Below are positions 23,452-35,700 of a DNA stretch of 64,000 nt, piece by piece. Numbering within the stretch: the stretch's first letter is position 1; every line of letters starts with the position of its first letter. Where the stretch lies: assembly GCF_965363235.1 (NCBI RefSeq), contig NC_134844.1, positions 76,687,497 through 76,751,496 on the forward strand. The letters run 5' to 3'. The DNA is from Mytilus galloprovincialis. Lineage: Eukaryota > Mollusca > Bivalvia > Mytilida > Mytilidae. The notes under the pieces are model-generated. The model ran no database searches. It saw only the letters and a program-made list of their open reading frames with translations, and was not told the DNA's origin. The position numbers were made by a program, and so were the translations under genes.

Positions 23452-24150
23452 TTTGAGGCCCCTCATGGGGTGTCCAAATAATTACTTTTTAAACCATTTT
23501 AATCATATACTAGTAATCATTAATTATTTTTTTAAACAAGATAATCAAATAATCAAAAATACAGTTCTAGATTATCAATTAATCATGAAATATTTTGTCT
23601 GGTAACCAAATAATTACTATAACAAGAATGTGTCCATAGTACACGGATGCCCCACTCGCACAATCATTTTCTATGTTCAGTGGACCGTGAAATTAAGGTC
23701 AAAACTTAAATTTGGAATTAAAATTAGAAAGATCATATCATAGGGAACATGTGTACTAAGTTTCAAGTTGATGTAACTTTAACTTCATCAAAAACTACCT
23801 TGACCAAAAACTTTAACCTGAACTTTGCACTATCATTTTTTTTGTTCAGTGGACCATGAAATTGGGGTCAAAACTATATTTTGGCATTAAAATTAGAAAG
23901 ATCATATCATGGGGAACATGTGTACTAAGTTTCAAATTGATTGAACTTCAACTTCTTCAAAAACTACCTTGACCAAAAACTTTAACCTGAGGCGAACGGA
24001 CGCACAGACGGACGCACAGACGGACGGACGAACGAACGGAGGCACAGACCAGAAAACATAATGCCCCTCTACTATCGTAGGTGGTGCATAAAAATGGCCA
24101 AGTAATCATATAATCAAATAGCCCTTGAGGAGGGTCATCCGTTTTTGTCC
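23452..24150. mobile_element. GAGGCCCCTCATGGGG element with a nested P1 insertion
   Basis: Left end GAGGCCCCTCATGGGG; right end is a decayed 'cccttgaggagggtc'. The interior is made of 'aataatcaaataatcat' words. A near-complete uninterrupted copy is at 28612-28838. Here the interior is split by the P1 element at 23623-24091. Confidence 0.6.
23623..24091 (+). mobile_element. Core-repeat mosaic element, family P1, two-core copy
   Basis: Order: ACAAGAATGTGTCC head, GGATGCCCC, two core units about 169 bases apart (both with 'gttcagtggacc', 'aaattagaaagatcatatca' and 'aaaaactaccttgacc'), a GACGGACGCACAG-type microsatellite (about 23994-24045), then 'aatgcccctctactatcgta' and a GGTGGTGCAT end. Variable core number plus a GAC-rich microsatellite is the plan of Pearl/Helentron-associated (HINE) elements of molluscs. 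No ORF. Confidence 0.65.
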
Positions 24151-25227
24151 CTCAAGGACCCTCTTAAGAGCCAGAATCTTATGCCTGATAAATACATGTT
24201 TTAGAGATGTTGGAAAGATAATTTTGAAAATCAAATAAAATGTTCTATTTTTACTTTTTGTAACTTTATCCTGTAGCTAATGGTCACACTTTTTGCTTTG
24301 ATAAAAAACATCACCCTAAATTCTAAATATACAAAATATAACAAACTGCAGAAAAAGTACCCTTTATAGAATGAGTGATAATAAGATCCTTTATTATTCA
24401 CAAATTGTACATATGATTCTGGTTTTGTGACCTAAGTGTGCCCAGAGGTGGATTTATGGAGCTTCATATATGGTTACTATGCCTAATCTTTTAACTAGTC
24501 CAACTCAAAACATTGCCTTTTGGTGGCACTCCCTGTGTGCATGACTTGTGTTTATAATAACTTTCACAAGGAACTTTCAAGATCTAACTACTCAAAATTC
24601 ATTACTTAGAAAGTGGAAGTACAATAGGTATATGGTTAAACTGGGGAATTGGTGTAAATCAATAAAACCAAGCACAGATTTTGCTCAAATTGTGTCATCT
24701 AAAAATTTTAAGCCAAAATAAACCTAAGCAGCATCCTGAGCAATAATCAAGTAGAATTGCATCTCAATAGTAATCTTTACATGTCAATTGAACTCTCCAT
24801 AAACCAAAAAATGGTATGGTCTGAGGAAGAGGTAAAATACAATTTTTGACTAAAAAAGAATTGGTATACATCGTTGGATACCAATTTTTGTAGGTACATG
24901 TGATCCAAAAATTCAAATGTTCAACGAAGAACAAATTTTCAATAAGTTTTGAATGCAAAGATTGGCAAAACCATGTGATCAAATATCCATGAAAATGTAA
25001 GTTTTCCTCTATCAACAAATATTGATTCAAAAAAATATAAATGAATCTGCAGTAGGCGTTTATCCTGTCCAAATTGACAAAATGATGTTAAACCATGGTT
25101 TGTTTATAATACAATGACATATTTATTTCCAACTAATCAATTCCCAAACAGTTGGATATGTTTCAGTTGTCTAAGGAATCTTTGTACACTAATAATTCAA
25201 CTTCACAGAAATAAAATATCACAAAAC

Positions 25228-25674
25228 AAGAATGTGTCCCCAGTACATGGATGCCCCACTCACACTATCATTTTCTATGTTCAGTGGACCATGAAATTGG
25301 GGTCAGAACTCTAATTTGTCATTAAAATTAGAAAGATCATATCATAAGGAACATATATACTAAGTTTCAGGTTGATTGGACTTCAACTTCATCAAAAACT
25401 ACCTCGACAAAAAACTTTAACCTGAAACTGGATAGGCATTATCATTTTCTATGTTCAGTGGACAGTGAAATTGGGGTCAGAACTCTAATTTGACATTAAA
25501 ATTAGAAAGATCATATCATAAGGAACATATATTCTACGTTTCAGGTTGATTGGACTTCAACTTCATCAAAAACTACCTTTACCAAAACATTAACCTGAAA
25601 CTGGACAGACGAACGGACCCACAGACCAGAAAACATAATGCCCCTCTACTATTGTAGGTGGGGCATCAAAACAA
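25228..25674 (+). mobile_element. Core-repeat mosaic element, family P1, two-core copy
   Basis: Same head and tail as the 23.6 kb copy, with two core units 174 bases apart and a reduced microsatellite (GACAGACGAACGGACCCACAG). The hairpin-like end reads 'gcccctctactattgtaggt' then GGGGC. Confidence 0.65.
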
Positions 25675-26636
25675 GAGATCACAGAATCAATCTAACAATG
25701 GTATTTTCCCTTAGAGGGTGGTCAATCATTTTGGAGCTTGACAAGGTTATATAATAATGGTTAAAAGTTGGATTTCCATGTAATGATTAATGGGGAGATA
25801 ACCCTAGGTTAAGGGAGATAACTCTCTAAAATCATTTTTTTTTCAATATGTTTGTGTTAACCTTTTTTGTAGATTAAATGCATTCTTAGCTTTTATATTG
25901 TAGATCACACATTGCTTTTCAAAAGCAATTATAAAACTGAACATTAAAGATCCTTAGATGTATCTCTCTCCCTTGAACTGTGTCTACCCCCTCCCCTTTT
26001 TAAAAGAACAAACAACTTTTAATCAATAATAATAGCAGTCATTAAAAAATTGAAAAATTGGATTAACAAATAACCATAGTGTAGAAGATAACAATTGAAA
26101 TACACCATACTGTGTGTACATCTTTTACAATTTATATATTTACCAACTATCATTAATATATTGCCAATGGTAAGTTTATACAAAATTTAATTTTATCATA
26201 ATCTTATTGAAAGCGTCTGGTTTTAAAATCAGTAATTCTCAAGTGATATATATGAATTATTTTAACTTTTCTAATTTTTGTTTTGTTAGTAACAAGTCTA
26301 ACAAATCTAGATAGGTTCACATTAAAATCTTAACATATAAAAAATGGTCATTAATCCTAAACATATTAAAAACTATCATTAATCGTTAACATGTCAAAAA
26401 CTATCATTAACGTTAAAAGGTACATTAAAAGGAATGTTTTTTATTAGTCTCAATGGAATTCTATAACAAATAACTACTTTTCTAGCAAAAAAAATCATTT
26501 TACATAATACATGTATACATCATATCTTAACAATATACTATTTTTATGTACATAACAATATATATTTTTCACATATTAATACATCTATACTCTTATGTAA
26601 AATCTTTATACTTGTATAGTATAATGTGTGTTTATA

Positions 26637-26657
26637 TTTATATATATATATATATGT
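26637..26657. repeat. (TA)n microsatellite
   Basis: A short TATATATA run with an abutting GTGTG/CATA-rich flank in the intergenic region between the COMMD9 and adaptor genes. A similar run occurs at about 61030-61044. Confidence 0.7.
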
Positions 26658-26805
26658 GCGTAAATCTGTACAACATTATAGATTTTACAAAACAAAAATC
26701 TGAATTATGGTTCAAAATTTTAACAAATTTTTCAACTCAGTCTTCTTACCCACCTTTTAATCACTTTATTTGTCAACTTTTGGTGGTCAAAGTTTAGAGT
26801 GATCT

Positions 26806-26999
26806 ACTGTGGACTCATTTATATTCCTGAGATATCAATTTTTTGTTGATTTTGAGGATATACACCAACTAAACATTTTGATCTGCAACGTAGTGCAAAT
26901 TATCTATATAATTGTATACAGACTTTTACAAAACCACAACACTTCAATCCAGGAAAGTTGGTAGTCAAAATGCTTAAGAAAATAAATGAATCCACAGTA
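26806..26999. mobile_element. Family W MITE
   Basis: CTGTGGACTCATTTAT left end and ATAAATGAATCCACAG right end, with a diverged interior. About 194 bp. Confidence 0.6.
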
Positions 27000-28285
27000 T
27001 TTAAAATGGATACATATGATAGATCTCTCTTTATACCACATGTCTAATGATACCCTGAGAGTGGAATACCTTAAGGGCTGCTATCTTTGGGCGAGTCAAA
27101 ATAACCTTATCCTTCAGATCTGCATAGTACATGACTATTCCTCAGCAATTTAACCAAATACAAGTTTAATCTGAAAACTCTTTAGTAATGGCGTACACAG
27201 GACCCAAGGAAAGCACATTCAAATGAAGTGAGTGGATGTCAAATACATTATAGCAAAAGGAAAATGTGAAAGAAATTATTAATTGCCTATATTTTTTACT
27301 ACCCATGTGGCAGTGCCTTCTTTGGGTAAAACAAATGAGGGTGGTTTTTAATGACCTTGACTACTTATAAGAGTGTTCATGGTCAGTTCCCTGGGTACAA
27401 TATCAAGTTTAAATCAAATAGCCGTGATATATTTTAGTCACAAAGGGTTCCTTTTAGTTAGCTGTATATTTGAAGTAGTTATTTCTTGATGGTTCATCTA
27501 CAATAAAATGTATATGGTTCTTCTGCATATGTCAATGATTAAAATATTTACAGTTACTGATACAAACAAATCAATCTGGCTTGCAGTGACAAAAATCATT
27601 TCACCTCCTAAGGGAAATAAGTCTTTTCCTTACGAAAGGGAAATAACTCATGTCAAAAAACTTGTTGGCATCAAAGATCTGAAGATATATACAATAATAT
27701 TTACAAAAGAGATCTGATATATACTGAATGAAATATCATTTGCAATGTACACTTTCTTTTTACATTATCATTCTAGTTTAAAATCTTAATACATTAACAA
27801 CAAACAAAAACAATGACAGAACTATAAGATGCAAGGGTTATTCCATTAAATTATATATTGGAGGGTTGGAAAAAATGTTTCATTTTTTGGACATTGGTCG
27901 TTGGTTTGTTATGGTTGTTTGTTCATGTGTAGCAGAGTGTAAAAGTTATAGGAATTTATCTTCTACACATATCTTTAATTAAAACATTTAAAGAATTTTG
28001 TTTAGTTGTAGGGGGATTTTGAAAGTCCTTTCCTACTCTCCCCCATCCAATTTAATGGACTAACCCCAAATAACAATATTTCTTAATTCTCATCATCTTT
28101 TTAACTGCATTTTTTTTCATTTCATAATTTTAAAATTGAAGAAAACTTCTTTTTAAACTGCCCTAGTTAAAACCACCCACTTCAGTCTTCAAAATAAACA
28201 AAAATAAGGATGAAAATCTAGAAATAATTTTACTTACATGTATAGCTATAAAGTCATGATCTATATGTATCAAATACACAATAAG

Positions 28286-28476
28286 TTAAGGTGGTACCTA
28301 ACACTACAGGGAGACAACTCTGTAAAATCAGAAAAACGTTTTAATTACATTGTATGGATAAGGTAATATTAAGATTTATTTTTTTGTCAAAGGGTCAAAG
28401 TAAATACTTTGTAAAAATTTTAAGAAAATTAAACGAGCCAAATTAATTTTAGTACAGGTGTTGGGTACCACCTTAA
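28286..28476. mobile_element. TTAA-flanked MITE (family T), internally deleted copy
   Basis: Both ends and both TTAA flanks are intact, but about 90 bases of the centre seen in the other copies are missing. Confidence 0.75.
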
Positions 28477-28611
28477 ATAATCCTTTTAGGGCTAAAGGTA
28501 GCCATTATTACTATTCCATAAATTAATCTATTTATAATAGCATTTACAATTACATTGCACGTTAACGATTTGATTAAAATAATAATAACAATAGAAATCT
28601 CATATAGACAT

Positions 28612-28838
28612 GAGGCCCCTCATGGGGGGTCCTAGTAATCACATAATCACCATTTTTTTGCCAATATAATCACATAATCATTAAATATTTGCTTATCTTT
28701 AGTAATCAAATAATCATAAACTAAAAATACAGTCCTAGGTAATCAAATAATCATGAAATATTTGGCTTAATAATCAAATAATCATTAAAAAAACGGCCAA
28801 GTAATCACATAATCAAAAACCCCATGAGGGCCCTCATC
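28612..28838. mobile_element. GAGGCCCCTCATGGGG element, uninterrupted copy
   Basis: Ends GAGGCCCCTCATGGGG and CCCCATGAGGGCCCTC are inverted repeats. The interior repeats 'aatcaaataatcat' in several variants. It serves as the empty-site reference for the interrupted copy at 23452-24150. Confidence 0.65.
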
Positions 28839-29410
28839 TATCTGATTGAAAAATGTTGACAAATATTTTGCTACCAAGCTTATTTTTAGCCCCCACTCAG
28901 GTCTATTCTTCCTCTTACATCAGAATCAAATACCAAATTTTTGAAACCTTTTTTAACTGTAGGAATAACCATATAAACATGAAAAAAATATGTTATAATG
29001 AGACTTTGCTCCATGTGGAGAATGGATTTCAAAACAAATTTTGCAATATTATATACTTAACATCACATTTAAAAGATAAACAAATATGCTGTGAAACTTA
29101 AACTATATGCACATTGCAACAAATTTAAATAATATACTGCTTAAAATTGTGGTTATATGCAGAATAATTCTTTTCAGTAAACAATATTACTGACTTGTAC
29201 AAACATGCAAGTTTTCATATTGTGGTTATTCCTGTTTTTCTTGTCCATCATCACCAATACCCCTGACAATTTTCTACTTTTTTTAATAACATCTGCTACT
29301 GATTTAAATCCTGTCCTCACTATGAGACAATAAAAGCAGTACAAAAGACACTTAGAAATAAGAAAATCATACTGAAATCTGTGCAATTAAATAACGATGA
29401 CGCTTTTTGA

Positions 29411-29767
29411 CTATAATAAATGATGTGGTCCGTTAACAGGTGACGTAGGCGTGCTCTGGTTTTGCTGTGATCGTAGTTTTATCCTTGTATGCGGTTTTGT
29501 TAGGCACCACAACAAGTCCCTGTACTGTCCTGGCCATGTATAAACATATGTGTGTTGCAACCATTGTGGAATGTCAACTTCAGTGCAACCTTCAAACAAA
29601 AGGGGAATAACTCTGGAATTTTTATTTCCGTTCTGTTTAAGTTCAGCCAACATGAGGCTATAAATATACTGAATATGTAGTTCCTTGTCGTCTATTTGAC
29701 TCTCACATTCATACATATCAATCTCTGTTTTGTACTGCTCCGACACACACATCAGAATGAAATCAGC
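29411..29767 (-). CDS. Adaptor exon 5: SEFIR domain, second half, and C terminus
   Basis: Encodes ADFILMCVSEQYKTEIDMYE, the ESQIDDKE loop, RVIPLLFEG, IPQWLQHTYVYTWPGQ, YRDLLWCLTKPHTRIKL and a short Ser/Thr/Pro-rich tail to a TAG stop at 29411-29413. The acceptor used (AG at 29768-29769 on the plus strand) is the first of three nearly identical acceptor copies; the other two lie upstream in the transcript. A possible ATTAAA poly(A) signal is at 29282-29287. Confidence 0.88.
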   Translation of the reverse strand, partial: ADFILMCVSEQYKTEIDMYECESQIDDKELHIQYIYSLMLAELKQNGNKNSRVIPLLFEGCTEVDIPQWLQHTYVYTWPGQYRDLLWCLTKPHTRIKLRSQQNQSTPTSPVNGPHHLL

Positions 29768-32700
29768 CTGTAAAATAAAAGATTATTAGCATTAACTGTT
29801 TTGTACTGCTCCGACACACCCATTAGAATGAAATCAGCCTATGGAAATAAAAGATTATTAGTATTAACTGTTTTATACTGCTCCGACACACACATGAGAA
29901 TGAAATCAGCCTGTAAAATCATAACATTTAAGGTGGTACCTAACACTACAGGGAGATAACTCTGTAAAATCATCTAAACGTTTAAATTACGTTGTGTTGT
30001 TAAGGGAATATTTAAGCTTTTCAATGATCAAAATTAGTGTTTGTCAAACTACTATATAACCAGTGTAATTTTTCTAAAAAAACGGTTGGTTCAAATTTTT
30101 TAAAATTTTTATATTTCTGTAAAAGGGTCAAAGTAAATACTTTAATCAAAATTTGAAGAAAATTAAACGAGCCAAATTAATTTTAGTTAAAGTGTTAGGT
30201 ACCACCTTAAGCATTAACTATTTATAAACCATTTTTGTTGTTGTTGCATAAACCATAAAAATTTTGATGAACACAACTATGAGTCCAGTAAAATTTTCAT
30301 ATATATATTTGTTTTTTGTAGCTGTTTTAACAAGATATGAGCTGATCTGTTACTGAAAATTGGCAATCTTAATACCAGAAATCACATTTTAACAAGTTGA
30401 ATTGTTAGTTATTGCTAAATAATGAGTCCTCCATTTTAATTATTCAGTAATACAATTTACACATGAAGTTGAAGAGCAATGGATGTTTAAAAGCTCACAT
30501 AAATGTTGCATTAAGGTGGTACCTAACACTACAGGGAGATAACTCTGTAAAGTCAGCTAAACGTTTTAACTACTTTGTAATGTAAAGGGAATATTAAGCT
30601 TCTTGGTGATCAAAATTGGTGTTTGTCAAACTGCTATATAACCAGTGTATTTTTTCTGATAAAATGGTTGGTTCAAAATTTTTGAAATTTTTACATTTTT
30701 GTTAAAGGGTCAAAGTAAATACTTTGTCAAAACTTTATGAAAATTAAACGAGCCAAATTAATTTTAGTGAAAGTGTTGGGTACCACCTTAAGGGTGCTCT
30801 GAAATGACGATTGGTATAAATTAAAACCTCATTATAGTTGTTTGTTGTTGTTGTCTTTTTGCCTTTGTATTTATGTATTTTGGGCATTTGGGGTTGTTTA
30901 ATAGTCTTAGGTAAATTTATTCATGACTTTCTAAATTTAAAAATGAATAATTTAATTATGGATGTAGCACGTCTTCTGATTGGTTGAAAGCATTTTGATT
31001 ATCAGCTCATAAACATAATTTTGTCATGTGAATTTGACGTCATCAATGCTTTTATTGTTATTTACTCCTTTTTAGAATTAAATTATAAGGAGTGACTTTA
31101 AATTTTTTAATATTTTTTCTGTCTTTTCAAGATAACATATAAAAAATGTGGTGCACACTTTTAAATAACCACGCTTCGCATTACATGTTAGATGATTTTG
31201 TTGATCAGTTTTTTCGCCAAGTCAGTGATACTAAATTTCTGATAGACCAATCCTGATATTTTTTTGATTTTTTGTTCTGTTTATTGATAGCAGACATCAT
31301 CTAAAAGAGCAGAAAAATTGTTCTTTGTCACTTCGATTATAAATATATACCTCATTGTACCGATGAGCACACCAGTCTTGTCTGTTTAACATCTGTTCCT
31401 GCGGCATTCGTTTGTCGAACATATCCATACAGCATGTGAAACCATTTTTCTCTAGACATCGACATAGGTTTAACACTTTTTGTATGTGTTTTTTACTATC
31501 TCCAGCATAGGTTACAAATACCCTGATATGTTTGAAAGCTACAACAGAAACAATTAGAAGTCATTTAATATGGATTTCTTGATACATGTAGAATCCACTA
31601 TTGATTAATTTTTCCCCCCGTGGAATAACAATTGTTGTGGATATTGTAGGCAACGAATTGCAGACAAAACCAAATATCAACCAAAATGCAAGTTTTCCTC
31701 AATCCATGGAAATTGATAATCACAAAAATAAATAAATCCACAGTACTCTAAATGCAGAGATTATTGTGAATTTTTATAAACTGGGTGAGTATAGCAATGA
31801 TCAGAACTCTCATTCTGATATCCGATACACATTATAGCTGTATGCAGCTTTTTCCCATAAACTCATTCATTGATTTTATATAATTTTCCAATTTGCTAAA
31901 TTCAAAATGATAAATGCACCCAATACTGAATTTTCAGTATATTTTTAATACCATCACAGCCATTGATTGTCCTTTTAAGTTTAAACTTATTGCTAACTTT
32001 CTAAATAATGACAGAATTTGAATTCAGTGTCTCACTACATGTTTTATAATTAAAGTGTTTGACGGGTAAGTTTCTTGTGTACAATTTGGAAATTAGTATG
32101 GCGTTCATTATCACTGAACTAGTATATATTTGTTATGGGGCCAGTTGAAGGACGCCTCCGGGTGCGGGAATTTCTCGCTACATTGAAGACCTGGTGGTGA
32201 CCTTCTGCTGTTGTGTTTTTTTCTATGGTCGGATTGTTGTCTCTTTGGCACATTCCCCATTTCCATTCTCAATTTTAAAGATTGCTTTAGTTCATTAGTG
32301 GGAACAGAAGTAAAATTAATTATTCCACTGTATAAAGCATTGGTTGTAGTTGATTCACCTACAATTCTGCACAAAGGAAGATAACTCAAAATCTTAAGGA
32401 TAACTTTAACAATGACATCATTGATACTTTTAGAACAGATATTAGATTCCTGCAACCTGCAAAAGTTATGTAAAAACTACAAAATTTACAAAATGTATAC
32501 AATACTTTAAGCACTCCATACCTTTTCTATATTCCGCTGGTTTCATGTCATTAGGAACAGACACAGAATATTTCAGTATAGATGGTCTGTCCTTCGGTGG
32601 CAAGGAAGGGTGAGAAAATTGTCTGTTGCGTAGTGGAAATGTCCGAGATTCCTCACGTTCCATCCTTCTCTGTGGCACTGGCTGTCCATTTACCTGATAA

Positions 32701-35700
32701 CTATGCAGATGAAAATCCAGTATAGGTTGTCCATTTTGATATGGAAGTTTATGATTGGCACTCACAGGAGGCGGGACTTTAAAGGTCGGATCTTTGTTCT
32801 GACCTCGTCTTTCCTGATCGTATTCTTGCTGATTTTTCTCTTGCATCAAATTATTATAAACGGTGCCTGGCATATATAGGTTTGAGTTAGTAAAATGGTC
32901 AAGTTGAGCAAGTGGGATAGATCCTCCTGAGCCTGATGCTGGACTTGGACTGGGACTGGCAAATTGTTCCCCTCTTGATATATTTAATCGCAGGTCCAAT
33001 CGTTTGGGATGAACTGGGGGACTTTCGCCCTCTTGACCTTCCATACGATTAGTGTTCAATGGTCTCTTAATGATATTACGATAATGATGCTCCCGCTGAA
33101 TACCTGCTGCAAGCGGCTGTCCATCTTCTGGTGGATAATCCTCAGACATCATTTCGATGTCTGATGAAGAATATGTGTCACTAGGATCAACATGAACGAT
33201 TTTCGATGCACTTTCCTGAATCCGTTCCTGATTCCGTATAATAGGATATGTCTCTGTAGGACTTCTACAATTGTTTGTACATGTATAAGACGATGAAGTA
33301 ACATTAAAATCCTTGGTCTGGTTGCTTGACCGTGAAACAGCCGTGTCCCCATTTCTCGACAAGTCATTATATACCATTGAGTGGTATGGGGAGGTTACAC
33401 TGTTCAGATGATACTGTGAATGGGGGTAATTAGGTGGATTGCAGTGTGCTGGTGGTGGTGTGGGGAATACTGCTTGCCGTGGGTAACCTAAACTTTCATG
33501 ACGGGTACTTTGTTCATAGCAAGAGTTCTGCATTGGTATTCTGTGCCGCTGCATTTCATTTTTGCTCACTCTGTATTTTTCACGAATATCTGACAAATAA
33601 AAAAAAATATATATATATTAAACAAAGTCGTTGAAACTATGGTGTAACACTAAATATATTGTGCTGTTGTATTTACTTTCATGCTGAAATATATGAAAAC
33701 TGTGATCTTTATGTGTACTACTACTAGGGAAGTGTTTTAAATAAAGACCTTGATCTTTTCATACTTGCTTACTTATAATAAGTAATTAACCTTCACAATA
33801 TATTATGGGTTAATTACTTTTATACACAACATGTCTTAATCATTTGGTCACTTGGAGATAGTTATCTCATTAGCAATCATACCACATGTTCTTATTCAAT
33901 AAGATTATACAAAATCTCATGATGTAGATATTTCTAGAAAACAAGCAAAAATACTCTGGAAAGGCAAGGTGTTAAAATATTGGATACTATTCTGGTATTT
34001 TCAAATTTCTATCCACAAATTAGGGGCTAGATAAGGGGATAGTTGTTGGGTATCTATTCTTTCTTTTTCTATGTCATTGCTCTTCTTTTTTTATTATCCA
34101 TTAATCTCAATTGTGTCAACCCCATTCAGACCATCATAAATGAATTCAAAGCATATAGGTTTATACCAGGAATGTGTTCCTCTAAAGCCTCAACAGCATC
34201 TTCTCTCTCCATGTCGATTAAGGCTGTATGGACTGCTCCTACAGAATTCCCATTACGTTTTATGTAATCTTCAAACAACTTCAGAGTATTTCGACCATGA
34301 TGACTTTGTCGGCAATCAAGGTTCTAAAAATAGAAGAAAAAAAAATTTACATTTTGATTGAATATCCTTCGATATACATGATACATCTAAAGACCACTTT
34401 CTAGTTATGTGCTTCACTGGAATAGTTTATTAATTATGCACACCTTTATGATGTTCATTTACCAGATAGAGGGAATCGCCTGTATCCCTGCACTTTTAGA
34501 GTTCATTGAAAGTCTTCATGATCGTCATTACGCAGGATAAACTAGAAATATTGTTAATCGCAATTCACTAATGACAGCGGTACTGATGGGAAATCATCAC
34601 AATTTAATTTGCAAACTAATTTGTGCAATATGGCATCATGTTTTCAACCACTCACTCAACAAGGAAGGAAGTGACGATGCCCCATAACTGACAACACATA
34701 GTTCACTAAAACCCAAGTTTTTGACAGAAATGCAACGAAATCGAAAGCTGTCTATTGCTTTTTATTCAAACATGAATTAATTTAGTCTATAATTAAGTTA
34801 TATGATTCAAGACTGACTAAAAAGCAACAAACAGCATGAGGTCACCAATGGTTCTTCAACACAGCACAAAAATCCAGCACCCGGAGGTGGTCTTCAGCTA
34901 AATCTACTTTATCATAAATTTTTATAAAAATTTGCATAAAGGTATATTTGATTAAGGTAAAATGATAAATGGCTCAATTTTGTATTTACCTAAAAAGTTA
35001 TTTAATATCGTTAATATTGTATTAAAATTTGTACCTGTATGTTAACTACATATAGCCTTAAACTTCGTACATAAACTACATATGACCCTAAAATTTATAT
35101 GTTAACAACATCTAGATAAATTTTGTTATTTCCATATGTCAGTGGTGGTGTGCGGTGCCCATACATCTACAAGGACCAAAATTTAAAATGGAACCTGGGT
35201 CCACCCTGCAGTGTTCTCCCTAGGGCCTTTTAACATCAGGGTAATGTGATGCTATCTCAATTGGTTTTCTTATAGATTATGTTATGGATGTGATGCTATA
35301 ATTTTTAGAAGCAAGATGGTATTTCAAATTTCCCTATTTACCATGATGCTAAATGCAATTTCTGGGGAGAACACTGCCCTGTGGTGTGTATATGCCATTA
35401 AGTTTCTTACATAAAAATAATTGGTATTGCCTGTCCTAAGTCATGACCCTTGTCTGTCATGTCAGTACAATCTTAAGTGTGTATAGTACACTGATTTTTA
35501 CCCTGGGAATTATTTCTGAAAGGGGGTGCATTGCTACATTTTTCTTTGAACTTTTTCAGGCCAAATTCCAGAGAAGAAACTAGGTGGTCTGGGGGAAAAC
35601 ATTTTTGTAGCATATACTTGATTGTTGTTCTGTTTAAAATGCTAGTTGTTGTTTTTTTTGGCATTTTCTTGTGTTCTCCTTTGAAGTAGCTGTATGTCAT

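Larger units (their letters stand above)
18700..29400. other. Intergenic region between convergent COMMD9 and adaptor genes
   Basis: About 10.7 kb with no convincing exon on either strand. It is filled by the repeats listed separately (R2, P3, R1, W, T, P1, GAGGCCCC element, 27-bp minisatellite). Remaining stretches, e.g. 19.65-20.45, 22.45-23.4 and 26.0-26.8 kb, are A/T-rich without recognisable content. Confidence 0.6.
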
